In this document: positions 8,400-16,346 of the stretch, in pieces | Numbering within the stretch: position 1 is the first letter of the stretch | Layout: each line of letters starts with the position of its first letter | NCBI GenBank assembly: GCA_002490465.1 | Contig: DKUB01000084.1 | Location: forward strand, 1 to 31,964 | Origin: Lachnoclostridium sp. UBA7215 | GTDB taxonomy: Bacteria > Bacillota > Clostridia > Lachnospirales > Lachnospiraceae | DNA: 31,964 nucleotides | Direction: 5' to 3' | The notes under the pieces: generated by a model | Told to the model about the DNA's origin: nothing | The model's input: the letters and a program-made list of their open reading frames with translations, nothing else | The model's database searches: none | Made by a program: the position numbers and the translations under genes

Positions 8400-10588
8400 G
8401 CCATCCTCCTTTTCCCCTGCATCTCAAGCTGTGCCTGGACAAGATGATAATAAATTCCCCGCTGCTCCATCAACTCTCTGTGCGAACCAACCTCAGCAAT
8501 TCGATGTCCGTCAATCACAATCAAGCGGTCTGCATTTTGAAGTGTAGACAACCGATGGGCAATCGCAAACGTTGTGCGCCCTTCTGTCAATCTCTCTAAT
8601 GCCTTTTGTATCATAAACTCGCTCTCCGTGTCAAGACTTGCCGTCGCCTCGTCCAGAATTAACAGTCTCGGCTCATTTAAAATAGCTCTTGCAATCGCAA
8701 TTCGCTGCCGCTCTCCCCCTGACAGGGTATATCCCTTTTCCCCTACATACGTATTATAGCCGTCCGGAGTTTTACATATAAAATCGTGGGCATTTGCCAT
8801 TTTCGCCGCACGGATTACTTCCTCATAGCTGGCATCCGGGCGGGAAAAACGGATATTGTTCAAAATGGTAGTGGAAAATAAAATCGTTTCCTGAAGCACA
8901 ACACCAATCTGGGAATGATACCCTTCCGAACGGATATCACATATGTTGTGCCCGTCAATGAATAGGCTTCCATCATCCACTTCATACAGGCGCATAATCA
9001 GATTAATTAATGTGGATTTGCCTGTACCGGAAGCCCCCACAATTCCTATCATCTCACCCTTATGAATTTTCAGATTAATATCCTCCAGCACCGGCTGGTA
9101 AGATTTATACCCAAAGGTGGCATGGCGGAATTCAATATTCCCCTCAACGTTAATATCCTGAGGATTTTCGGAATCTTCAATAAAAATATCCTGTGCCAGC
9201 ACATCATTGATACGTTCCATACTGCTTATCATTCTCATGACCTGCCGCGGCATATTGGACATCCAGTTCAGATACTGGTAAAGAAGCTGCGTATAAGTAA
9301 TAAACTGCAGCAGCTCACCCGTTGTCATAAAGCCTGCTAACACATCCCTGCCGCCAAAATAAATAACAAGAAATACACCACTCCCCATCAGCAGGTTGAC
9401 TAACGGCGAAAATACTGCCCAAAACGTCTCATTTTTTATCTGTCTCCGGCACAGTTCCTCCGCAAGGAAATAAAACTTCTTGCGCTCCGTCTCCTCCTTG
9501 CCGTAGGACTTTACAACACGCATACCGGAAATGACATCCTGTAAATTACTGTTCACATCATCATACTTTTTTGACTGCAGATGATAACGCCTGTGGATGC
9601 TCTTGCGGAACGCATAGGTAAACAGCGCCGCAAAGGGAACGAAAATAAATGTCAGCAGCGCAAGCTTTACATTCAGCAAAAGCATAAATATCACATTGCA
9701 GACAAAAATAAAACAGACCGTAAACATATTGCAAAACAAATTTTCAAAAAAGATCTGCACTGTCCCGGTATCGTTTACAATACGGTTCATCAACTCCCCC
9801 GGCCGTCTGTCATTGATAAAACCGATAGAGAGGAGCTGCATTTTGGCAAACATCTTTTCCCGCAAATCTTTGGAAATCGTGGCGCCGAGAACGGTACAAT
9901 AATAGCTTTTCAATATATTAATGATAACAATGCTGACACTCAGCGCAAACATAATGCCAAGGCAGATGAATGCTGTCTTTAAACTGCCGTTTCCTCTTGT
10001 CAGCACGTCATCTACCAGCCGTTTCTGCACTTCCGGATTCAGCAGTGTTACAACTGCTGCCAGAAACATAAGGATGACAATACCGATAAAACTCTTTTTG
10101 TATGGTGCACAGAGTTTAAAGAAATTGTGCCAGAATCCACCCTCTTTGGAGCAGTGCGGACAGTATTTTGTACCCGGTATTGCCCTGTGGCACTTAGGAC
10201 ATATTTTTTCATATTCCTTGCTGATAACTTCCTCGTCACGCCCGGACACAAGAATCTGTATTCCCCTGGCTACATAGGCATAACGCGACAAATGCTTTGC
10301 CGAATAATGGACAATATGTTTTCTGACCCCCTTATGGTTCAGTACAAGAAGACCACCGCCTATTTTTGCCTCTGCTTTTACATCATCACAGTCCTTTATG
10401 TCAATTTTTTCTGCCAGCTCATCCCCTTTTGTGCGGTACAAATGTTTTGCTGTCACAATAAACCAGGAATCCTCCTGCCATTGTCCCTTCTCGTCAATAT
10501 CACACGGAACCGCATAATACAGCCGCTCTTCCTCCGGACCGGGAAGAAGCTGCAATATGGATGGCGGCAGCTCATATTTTAAAATCAA
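8384..10588 (-). CDS. ABC exporter with N-terminal PH-like region and zinc ribbon (second of pair)
   Basis: A 734-aa protein in three parts. Residues 1-125 form a soluble beta-rich segment. Its pattern WFIVTAKHLYRT followed by KIDIKDCDDV and GGGLLVL resembles bacterial PH domains (inference). A zinc ribbon follows with Cys130-Cys133 and Cys143-Cys146. Residues about 160-460 hold the exporter membrane domain, and the C-terminal third is the ATPase: Walker A GASGTGKST near 518, LSGGERQR near 622, LLILDE near 642-647, and HRLST with His678. All catalytic residues are canonical. The start is a TTG at 10588 with GGAGG 7 nt upstream. It follows a DUF1854 gene, itself preceded by a second exporter of the same layout. 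In Betaproteobacteria a DUF1854 protein and an ABC transporter are found with cyanophycin genes. No cyanophycin gene is present here. Confidence 0.87.
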   Translation of the reverse strand: MILKYELPPSILQLLPGPEEERLYYAVPCDIDEKGQWQEDSWFIVTAKHLYRTKGDELAEKIDIKDCDDVKAEAKIGGGLLVLNHKGVRKHIVHYSAKHLSRYAYVARGIQILVSGRDEEVISKEYEKICPKCHRAIPGTKYCPHCSKEGGFWHNFFKLCAPYKKSFIGIVILMFLAAVVTLLNPEVQKRLVDDVLTRGNGSLKTAFICLGIMFALSVSIVIINILKSYYCTVLGATISKDLREKMFAKMQLLSIGFINDRRPGELMNRIVNDTGTVQIFFENLFCNMFTVCFIFVCNVIFMLLLNVKLALLTFIFVPFAALFTYAFRKSIHRRYHLQSKKYDDVNSNLQDVISGMRVVKSYGKEETERKKFYFLAEELCRRQIKNETFWAVFSPLVNLLMGSGVFLVIYFGGRDVLAGFMTTGELLQFITYTQLLYQYLNWMSNMPRQVMRMISSMERINDVLAQDIFIEDSENPQDINVEGNIEFRHATFGYKSYQPVLEDINLKIHKGEMIGIVGASGTGKSTLINLIMRLYEVDDGSLFIDGHNICDIRSEGYHSQIGVVLQETILFSTTILNNIRFSRPDASYEEVIRAAKMANAHDFICKTPDGYNTYVGEKGYTLSGGERQRIAIARAILNEPRLLILDEATASLDTESEFMIQKALERLTEGRTTFAIAHRLSTLQNADRLIVIDGHRIAEVGSHRELMEQRGIYYHLVQAQLEMQGKRRMAWETD

Positions 10589-10614
10589 GCCTATCCCTCC
10601 AATTCAACAATAAC

Positions 10615-11169
10615 CTATAAGAATAAATCCAATTTTCTCTGCTCTTTCATTGTCAGCTCATTCACGTCACGGATTTCAAAACGGTTCTCATCCAAATCCG
10701 TAATCAGGAGCCGTGTGTCTGACAGGTGTGCAACGGCATTACTGCCCATATTAATGGTAAACCGGCACTCACCACGGTCCGTTATTACATGAAAATATGC
10801 ATAACCGTACTCATCCTTGATATCCAGTATCCTCTTTATCACAGGAGTAAAATAATGCAAATTCAGCTGCTCCAAAATCATCTGTCCCGTGTCCTCATCC
10901 ACATCCTGTAAATCAACAATAACCCCTATCTCCTTTGCCCTCTCTTCCACTGTGCGGATAGAAAGAAACCGATCCGGTTCCGTAAAAGGAAACAAACGGA
11001 TAATCTGTACACGCTCCCATGTTTTCCCGTCATATTCCAGCGAGACAAAACCACCCTCTGTGCGGGAAAAAACGGCATTATCCCTGTTCAGGTATTGCAG
11101 TGAGGTCATCTCCGCAGTTTCTGTTTCCATCTGCTCCATTGTAAAACTTTCTTTCATTTTCTCCTCCAT
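10615..11169 (-). CDS. DUF1854 family protein
   Basis: A soluble protein of about 184 aa without signal peptide or membrane helix. The block LHYFTPVIKRILDIKDEYGY then YFHVITDRGE, and the end with RLLITDLDENRFEIRD and a Leu-rich terminus, match my recollection of the DUF1854 family (PF08909). The molecular function is unknown. It lies between two ABC exporters with PH-like and zinc-ribbon N-termini, so an accessory or regulatory subunit of that exporter pair is the natural inference. Three in-frame ATGs compete: 11175 (ribosome site only 3 nt away), 11169 (GGGGGAGG 9 nt upstream, chosen) and 11157 (GGAGG 5 nt upstream). The true N-terminus may therefore be 4 residues shorter. Confidence 0.85.
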   Translation of the reverse strand: MEEKMKESFTMEQMETETAEMTSLQYLNRDNAVFSRTEGGFVSLEYDGKTWERVQIIRLFPFTEPDRFLSIRTVEERAKEIGVIVDLQDVDEDTGQMILEQLNLHYFTPVIKRILDIKDEYGYAYFHVITDRGECRFTINMGSNAVAHLSDTRLLITDLDENRFEIRDVNELTMKEQRKLDLFL

Positions 11170-11196
11170 TTCCATCTACCTCCCCCTGACCATTCA

Positions 11197-13551
11197 TCAG
11201 GCTTTTAATGCCAGAGATTTTGTTTGAAGCTCCATTAATTTAAAATATATCCCCTTTTGCTCTGCCAGCTGTTCATGCGTACCCTCTTCTACAATCTTTC
11301 CATTATCTATCACAACAAGTCTGTCTGCATTGCGAAGTGTTGAAAGCCTGTGCGCAATCGACAGCGTTGTCCGTCCCTTTACAAGATAATCCAGTGATTT
11401 CTGAATCGCCTTTTCGGTCTCTGTGTCCACACTGGCCGTAGCCTCGTCTAAAATCAGTATTTTGGGATTGGCGAGTACTGCTCTGGCAATGGATATTCTC
11501 TGTTTTTCACCGCCGGACAAATCCTTGCCGGACGCCCCAATAACGGTATCATATCCATCCGGCATGTTAGAAATAAACTCATGGGCACTGGCAAACATGG
11601 CTGCCTGAATAATATCTTCCCGTGTGGCATCCGGATTGGAGTAAGCAATATTCTGTGCCACAGTCCCCATAAATATATAAGTATCCTGGGACACCATTGC
11701 CACATTCTTTCTCAAATCATGAAAAGCCAGCTGCTTTACCGGGATGTTATCCAGACAGATTTCCCCCTCATTTACATCATATAAACGGGAAATCAAATTT
11801 ACCAGCGTTGTTTTCCCAGCGCCGGAACGCCCCACAATTCCAAGAACCTCCCCCGGTTTTACATGCAGTGACACATCTTTTAAAACCGGATTTGTCGGAT
11901 CATAACCAAACGTAACATGGGACAACTCAATCTCCCCATCCGGATGCCTTAGCTCAATCGGATGCTCTGCCTCCTGAATATCAGGTATCGCATCCAGAAT
12001 TTCAAACATTCTCTGCGCCGCATTGATGCTGTTTGTCCACATACGGAATACCCAGGAAAAGAAATTCATTGGTCCGTTCAGCTGTGCAACATATCCAACA
12101 AAAGTAATCAAAACACCCAGCTCTATACTCTGTGTTTTCATAAGAAGAAAAACACCCAGAATCCACACCCAGATACTGGATATTTCCTGTACCAGATTGT
12201 AGAGAATCGTGAAACGGTTATTGTATTTTACAATACGGATTTCCGCATCACGGAGCTTTTCGTTTGGCCCCTCAAACCGCTCATTCTCTCTTGTCTGCTG
12301 ACCAAAGGCCTTTACTACCCTGGCCCCGACAAGATTATCATTCACACTGCTGTTTACATTTCTCTCCGCACGGTGTCTCCTTCCGTAAAGACTCCATAAT
12401 TTCGGTTTCAGCTTCACACTGATAAAAACAAGAAGCGGAAGCAGAATACAGGCCACAAGCGCCAGAAGCCAATTGAGCCGGAACATCACGGTAAATGTGG
12501 CAATAATTGTAAAACCATTGATAAAGATATATGGAAAGCCATCCAGGAAAAAGTCAATGACCCGGCTGGCGTCCCCCATTACCCTCGTCATAAGGCTTCC
12601 CGTCTGTTTCCCCGTAAAAAAACCAATCGACAGACGGCTCATTGCACTGTAGACATCCTGTGTCATATCACGCACTGTCTGCGCCACTACCTGCCCGATT
12701 AACGTCTGCTGTATCATCGCCACGACCTGCTGCACAATCTTTGACACGACAAGCACAAGGACCAGAAGTGTCAGCGCAAGTATGTAATTCCCCGCCACTC
12801 CAAATTTTTCCAGAAATATATTGTCTTTTGCAAGAATTCTGTCGTAGAGTACGGTACCGCTTAAATACGGCCATACAAGGTTAAGCACTGCAGAGATAAG
12901 ATAACAGAGGAAAAGAAAAAGAAATTTCATGCGGTATTTCAGAAAATACCGCATCGTCCGGCCAAAAATTGTCCGTTTATTCATACATTTCGGACAAATT
13001 TTCCTCTTGGGATCCGGATACATTGTACCACAGACCGGACAATAAAGTTCCTCTTTCTCCCCTTCTGCCTTATCCGTGGAGACCTCTTCTTCCACCGGCA
13101 CATCCGGATACTTTTTCAGCCTGTTAAAACTTTTCACAAACAGGTTCATCTGCTCCAGATACAGATTGGTTAAAGCGGCAAGCCGCGTACAAATTCCCCG
13201 GACTTCTGCTGTGACAAGATTTGTGGCAAGCTGCCTCTCAATTTTCAAATGTTCTATATCCTCTAACGGATAAAGCTGATAGGTATAGGAATGTGTATCT
13301 TCCCCGTAAATCATATCTTTTGTTTTTGTTCCCCGGAAATACCGTACCTGATTCTCTTCAGGCCCGCTTACCACAACACCCAGGCAACCCATTGCCTTGC
13401 AGCCCGCTGTCATAAATAAATAGCCACTGATATACTCGCCCTCAAAAGACAAATCCACAGGACATACATCCAAAATATCCGATTCCTTTATCCCATCGGA
13501 TATTAACTGCCGGATTACCTGTTCAGGCAATTGATTTTTCTTCACTGCCAT
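11197..13551 (-). CDS. ABC exporter with N-terminal PH-like region and zinc ribbon (first of pair)
   Basis: A 784-aa protein with an N-terminal soluble region of about 160 residues, then a zinc ribbon (Cys171, Cys174, Cys186, Cys189, spaced CPVC and CPKC), an exporter membrane domain with about six helices, and a canonical ATPase domain. The ATPase has Walker A GRSGAGKTT near 574, LSGGEKQR near 678, ILILDE near 698-703 and HRLST with His734. The N-terminal region resembles the other exporter in outline (hydrophobic strands, then an L-x-D-I motif), suggesting a related sensor-like fold. Both exporters have intact ATP sites, so they may form homodimers or a symmetric heterodimer. I chose ATG 13551. 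A TTG at 13566 would place the start inside the operator. It is the first gene of the seven-gene operon, transcribed from 13587-13615. The cargo is unknown. Confidence 0.87.
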   Translation of the reverse strand: MAVKKNQLPEQVIRQLISDGIKESDILDVCPVDLSFEGEYISGYLFMTAGCKAMGCLGVVVSGPEENQVRYFRGTKTKDMIYGEDTHSYTYQLYPLEDIEHLKIERQLATNLVTAEVRGICTRLAALTNLYLEQMNLFVKSFNRLKKYPDVPVEEEVSTDKAEGEKEELYCPVCGTMYPDPKRKICPKCMNKRTIFGRTMRYFLKYRMKFLFLFLCYLISAVLNLVWPYLSGTVLYDRILAKDNIFLEKFGVAGNYILALTLLVLVLVVSKIVQQVVAMIQQTLIGQVVAQTVRDMTQDVYSAMSRLSIGFFTGKQTGSLMTRVMGDASRVIDFFLDGFPYIFINGFTIIATFTVMFRLNWLLALVACILLPLLVFISVKLKPKLWSLYGRRHRAERNVNSSVNDNLVGARVVKAFGQQTRENERFEGPNEKLRDAEIRIVKYNNRFTILYNLVQEISSIWVWILGVFLLMKTQSIELGVLITFVGYVAQLNGPMNFFSWVFRMWTNSINAAQRMFEILDAIPDIQEAEHPIELRHPDGEIELSHVTFGYDPTNPVLKDVSLHVKPGEVLGIVGRSGAGKTTLVNLISRLYDVNEGEICLDNIPVKQLAFHDLRKNVAMVSQDTYIFMGTVAQNIAYSNPDATREDIIQAAMFASAHEFISNMPDGYDTVIGASGKDLSGGEKQRISIARAVLANPKILILDEATASVDTETEKAIQKSLDYLVKGRTTLSIAHRLSTLRNADRLVVIDNGKIVEEGTHEQLAEQKGIYFKLMELQTKSLALKA

Positions 13552-13563
13552 CCCCCCTCTCTT

Positions 13564-13583
13564 CAAACACGTACAAGTGTTTG
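13564..13583. promoter_or_regulatory. Palindromic operator at the start of the DUF1854/ABC operon
   Basis: A 20-bp dyad has 7-bp perfect arms (CAAACAC and GTGTTTG) around 6 bp. It begins 4 bp downstream of the -10 box and covers the predicted start point near 13580, an ideal position for a repressor of TetR size. The tetR gene ends 65 bp away, but this dyad differs from the two operators upstream of the tetR operon. Its regulator could therefore be encoded elsewhere. Confidence 0.7.
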
Positions 13584-13586
13584 TTT

Positions 13587-13615
13587 AGCATAACAAAAAA
13601 AAAGCTCTATGTCAA
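13587..13615 (-). promoter_or_regulatory. Promoter of the seven-gene DUF1854/ABC/flippase operon
   Basis: The -35 box TTGACA (13615-13610) is a perfect consensus. It is separated by 17 nt from the -10 box TATGCT (13592-13587). The -35 box lies across the loop of the tetR terminator hairpin, and the T-tract of that terminator forms the spacer. Promoter and terminator therefore share the same bases. Confidence 0.85.
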
Positions 13616-13624
13616 TAGAGCTTT
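13594..13624 (-). terminator. Rho-independent terminator of the MMPL-tetR operon
   Basis: A perfect 10-bp stem (AAAGCTCTAT with ATAGAGCTTT, 13601-13624) and a 4-nt loop are followed on the minus strand by ten T residues in total. It lies 24 nt after the tetR stop codon and overlaps the -35 box and spacer of the next promoter. Confidence 0.9.
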
Positions 13625-13630
13625 CGTTGA

Positions 13631-13657
13631 ATGGATTAGCCTTATCGGCTAATCCAT
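13631..13657 (-). repeat. 11-bp hairpin spanning the tetR stop codon
   Basis: A perfect 11-bp inverted repeat with a 5-nt loop contains the last codons and the TAG stop of tetR. There is no T-tract after it. The true terminator hairpin starts 6 nt further on. It could stabilise the 3' end of the mRNA, but that is inference. Confidence 0.6.
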
Positions 13658-14266
13658 CTGTGTAATTTCCTGTCTGTGAATCATGTCCCTTATCGTACCG
13701 TATAGTTCCGGTTTCAACTCATCTAATGTCACCGGTTCCTGTTGCAATATCACGTGATAACAGGTAGAACTGATCAATTCTATAATCATATACAACAGTA
13801 AATCCGGATTCCGAAATGTCCTGCCGGACTCTTTTAGCAGGGCATTGTAACCGTCATAGAAGCTGTAGCCTCCTGTCTCCTCTGTGCCGGAAACAAGGAC
13901 ATTCCTGAAAACTCCCCAGCTTAAATTTTTGGATATAAACTTTAAAAGCATTTTATCCTCATCAAGCTGATTGATAACAGAATCGGCAATATACACTACC
14001 TTATCTTCCAGTGTATATATTTCCTTTTCATAATAAATCCCTTCCGCCGCTTTCCGGAATAACTGCGTTGCCTTTGTGGCAATCAGTTTATCCCGGATAT
14101 CAAACTTGTCTTTAAAATAAAGATAAAAGGTTCCCTTTGCCATATTGGCATGTTTTACAATGTCTGAAATGGAAGTGTCGTTGATTCCCTTCGATGTAAA
14201 CAGGGAGAAGGCAGATACCAACAGCGACTCACGCTTCATGCGCTTTTTTTCATCTAATTTCCCCAT
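13649..14266 (-). CDS. TetR/AcrR family transcriptional regulator
   Basis: A 205-aa cytoplasmic repressor-type protein. The N-terminal helix-turn-helix spans about residues 10-55, with the family pattern LLVSAFSLFTSKG, TSISDIVKHANMAKGTFYLYF and KDKFDI. The C-terminal ligand and dimer domain is not assignable to a named subfamily. I chose ATG 14266 because GGAGG stands 8 nt upstream. A TTG 27 nt earlier is less likely. It is the last gene of the operon with the MMPL protein and the secreted repeat protein, so autoregulation through the two dyads at 18472-18530 is likely. It could also act on the dyad at 13564-13583, which has a different sequence. Ligands are unknown. Confidence 0.92.
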   Translation of the reverse strand: MGKLDEKKRMKRESLLVSAFSLFTSKGINDTSISDIVKHANMAKGTFYLYFKDKFDIRDKLIATKATQLFRKAAEGIYYEKEIYTLEDKVVYIADSVINQLDEDKMLLKFISKNLSWGVFRNVLVSGTEETGGYSFYDGYNALLKESGRTFRNPDLLLYMIIELISSTCYHVILQQEPVTLDELKPELYGTIRDMIHRQEITQMD

Positions 14267-14297
14267 GTTGTGCACCTCCTCTCCTCTGTTCAATGAT

Positions 14298-16331
14298 TTA
14301 CTCTGCTTTTTTTACCGGTTCTGTTTCAATCACAAATTTCACTTCTCCGTCCATGCCGCTTTTTAATCCGCTGAAACTCTTATAATCCTTTCCTGCTTCA
14401 ATAATGGCATCCAGACGGTCTAACGAGGTCTGCACGTCATCCTCGTACAGGTTATTCAGTTTCAGGATTCCTTTACGGTTAAATTTATCCATACCATTAT
14501 CTAATTCCACGGTACCATCTGATAATTTACCACTGGCATTATCCAGCTTTGTCACACCCCTTACCAGTTTAACCGTCGCCTTATTCAGGCTTCTGCCGCC
14601 CTTTTGCAGAGTCTTAACACCACTATTTACCTTTTTCACACTTTTATTCATCGTCTTGCTTGCCTTAATCAGCGCTTTCGCACCACTGATAAGTTTTTTA
14701 TCGTTTTTCGTCAGCGTCACGCCGCCGTCTCTTAAAGTCTTTACACTGCTGACAAGCGTCGGCATGCTGTCTTTTAATTTTTTGGATGCCTCTGTCAGCG
14801 AAGAAGAATTTGAGGACAATGTCTGCAGCGAATCCATTACTGTGGTAACGGAAGCAGCCACCTTATCTGCTCCTGTCTTTAAATCCCCTTCTGCCCCGGT
14901 AGCAGTCTCCAGCTGCTCAATGGCTGCTTTCTGTCCGGCCGCAAATGTCTCTAGCTGTCCCAGAAGCTCCTTCTGCTTTGCCTTTATCGCAGCGTATTCC
15001 TCGCCATCCGGTATCATGGCAACAGTAGCCTTCAGGCCCTCAATCAGCTTTGTATTGTTATCATAAGTTGCCTTTAACTGGGTCAGTCCGTCATGAACTG
15101 TTGTAATTCCGCCTGACACCGCATTTGCACCTTGTTTTAATGCTGTCACATTTTCCTTTGTTCCAAGCTTATCCACACCGCCGGTATAAGTGGTGAGTCC
15201 GCTGTAAAACTGATTTAACTGGGATGGCAGATCCTTTACGGCATTATAAAGTGCTTTATTTCCCTCTGCAATTTTACCGGCGCCAGCCACATAATCCTTG
15301 CTCCCGTTTGCAAGCGTCACAACACCGTTGGTATAAGTTTTCACACCTTTGGTCAGCTTTTTCCCGCCATTTGCCAATGTGTCGATTCCCTTGGTCAGTT
15401 TCTTTACGCCATCCTTCTGATATTTGCGGATAGAAGTTTGTAAATCACCCATTTTATCCGCAAAGGTTTTCATATTACCGGACAATGACCCGGTTCCATC
15501 CAAAAGCTCCTCTGCTGCATCCGTAAGTGACTCCATTTTATCATCCAGCTCATCCAAATCTCCAATCTCGTCAATATTCAACTCATCTAAAAGGCTTGGG
15601 CTGCCATAGGTAAACGTATTTGTCATTTCAAAATCGGTCACATCAGCAGTTACCGTAAACTCACTGGAAAGATTGTCAGAATATTCCTCATCCAAATCAA
15701 GGCTCTCGGACAGCCCCGGAGTCCCAATTCCGATGACAATATTATTAGAGCCGTCGTTGATGACTTTTCCATTATCAATCTCCACATTGCTGAAAATATC
15801 TGAGGAGAGAATCATTCCTGTCACCATAACAAATGGCGTATAAATTTTCACCATCTCTCCATTGACTTTTTTCTTCGTCTGGGAGTTATTTTTATACTCG
15901 ATATGAATCGTTGCTTTACCGCTTTTTCCCAACATCTCCTGCGCGGTTGTTTCCTGTCCGTCCAGAGTATAAGATATCTTTATATCCACCGGAAGTTTTT
16001 CACTTGACTGCCCCTGATAATAAATATCAGCCCCGGCAGTAGACCAATCCAAATCTTTACCGGACTGGGCAAAGGTCTCTTCTCCCTTTACGTTCGTAAT
16101 ATCTGTCAGATTAGAAGCGTCTTTTAATGTCCCCGTCAGGCTGCCGGAATCTTTTAACCAGTCTGCCACTGTTATTTTCTGGACCGTACCATCCGGTCCT
16201 GCCGTTACATAAACAGATTCCTTCTTACTCACTTTCTTTGCTTCTGCAAAAGAGCTGTTACTTAAAACAAGTCCCAGGATCAGAACCGCACTCATTACTG
16301 TGCGGCCTGCTTTTTTTAAATTCTTTTTCAT
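14298..16331 (-). CDS. Secreted YhgE-like repeat protein, partner of the MMPL transporter
   Basis: A 677-aa exported protein. A signal peptide occupies about residues 1-31 (basic KKNLKKAG, hydrophobic core, then FAEAKK). After an N-terminal beta-rich region of about 240 residues comes a long series of heptad-like repeats of the type KLTKGIDTLANG and GVKTLQKGG. These have regular Gly, Leu and Ser/Thr and are typical of the YhgE/Pip X-X-X-type repeats and predicted to be helical or coiled coil. Unlike full YhgE proteins it has no C-terminal membrane domain, which here may be supplied by the adjacent MMPL protein. I chose ATG 16331 with GGAGG 8 nt upstream. It follows the MMPL gene without a gap. 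The function is unknown. A periplasm-like adaptor for the pump is a reasonable inference. Confidence 0.82.
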   Translation of the reverse strand: MKKNLKKAGRTVMSAVLILGLVLSNSSFAEAKKVSKKESVYVTAGPDGTVQKITVADWLKDSGSLTGTLKDASNLTDITNVKGEETFAQSGKDLDWSTAGADIYYQGQSSEKLPVDIKISYTLDGQETTAQEMLGKSGKATIHIEYKNNSQTKKKVNGEMVKIYTPFVMVTGMILSSDIFSNVEIDNGKVINDGSNNIVIGIGTPGLSESLDLDEEYSDNLSSEFTVTADVTDFEMTNTFTYGSPSLLDELNIDEIGDLDELDDKMESLTDAAEELLDGTGSLSGNMKTFADKMGDLQTSIRKYQKDGVKKLTKGIDTLANGGKKLTKGVKTYTNGVVTLANGSKDYVAGAGKIAEGNKALYNAVKDLPSQLNQFYSGLTTYTGGVDKLGTKENVTALKQGANAVSGGITTVHDGLTQLKATYDNNTKLIEGLKATVAMIPDGEEYAAIKAKQKELLGQLETFAAGQKAAIEQLETATGAEGDLKTGADKVAASVTTVMDSLQTLSSNSSSLTEASKKLKDSMPTLVSSVKTLRDGGVTLTKNDKKLISGAKALIKASKTMNKSVKKVNSGVKTLQKGGRSLNKATVKLVRGVTKLDNASGKLSDGTVELDNGMDKFNRKGILKLNNLYEDDVQTSLDRLDAIIEAGKDYKSFSGLKSGMDGEVKFVIETEPVKKAE

Positions 16332-16346
16332 ATTCCATTCCTCCAT

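Noticed and set aside
10615..13551. Assignment of the DUF1854 module to cyanophycin metabolism
   Set aside because: No cyanophycin synthetase or cyanophycinase gene is in the window. The association is known mainly from other phyla.
14404..15066. A 220-codon plus-strand open frame opposite the YhgE-like gene
   Set aside because: It is antisense to a strongly supported repeat protein. The low-complexity Ser/Leu/Phe translation is what the reverse of Lys/Gly/Leu repeats gives.
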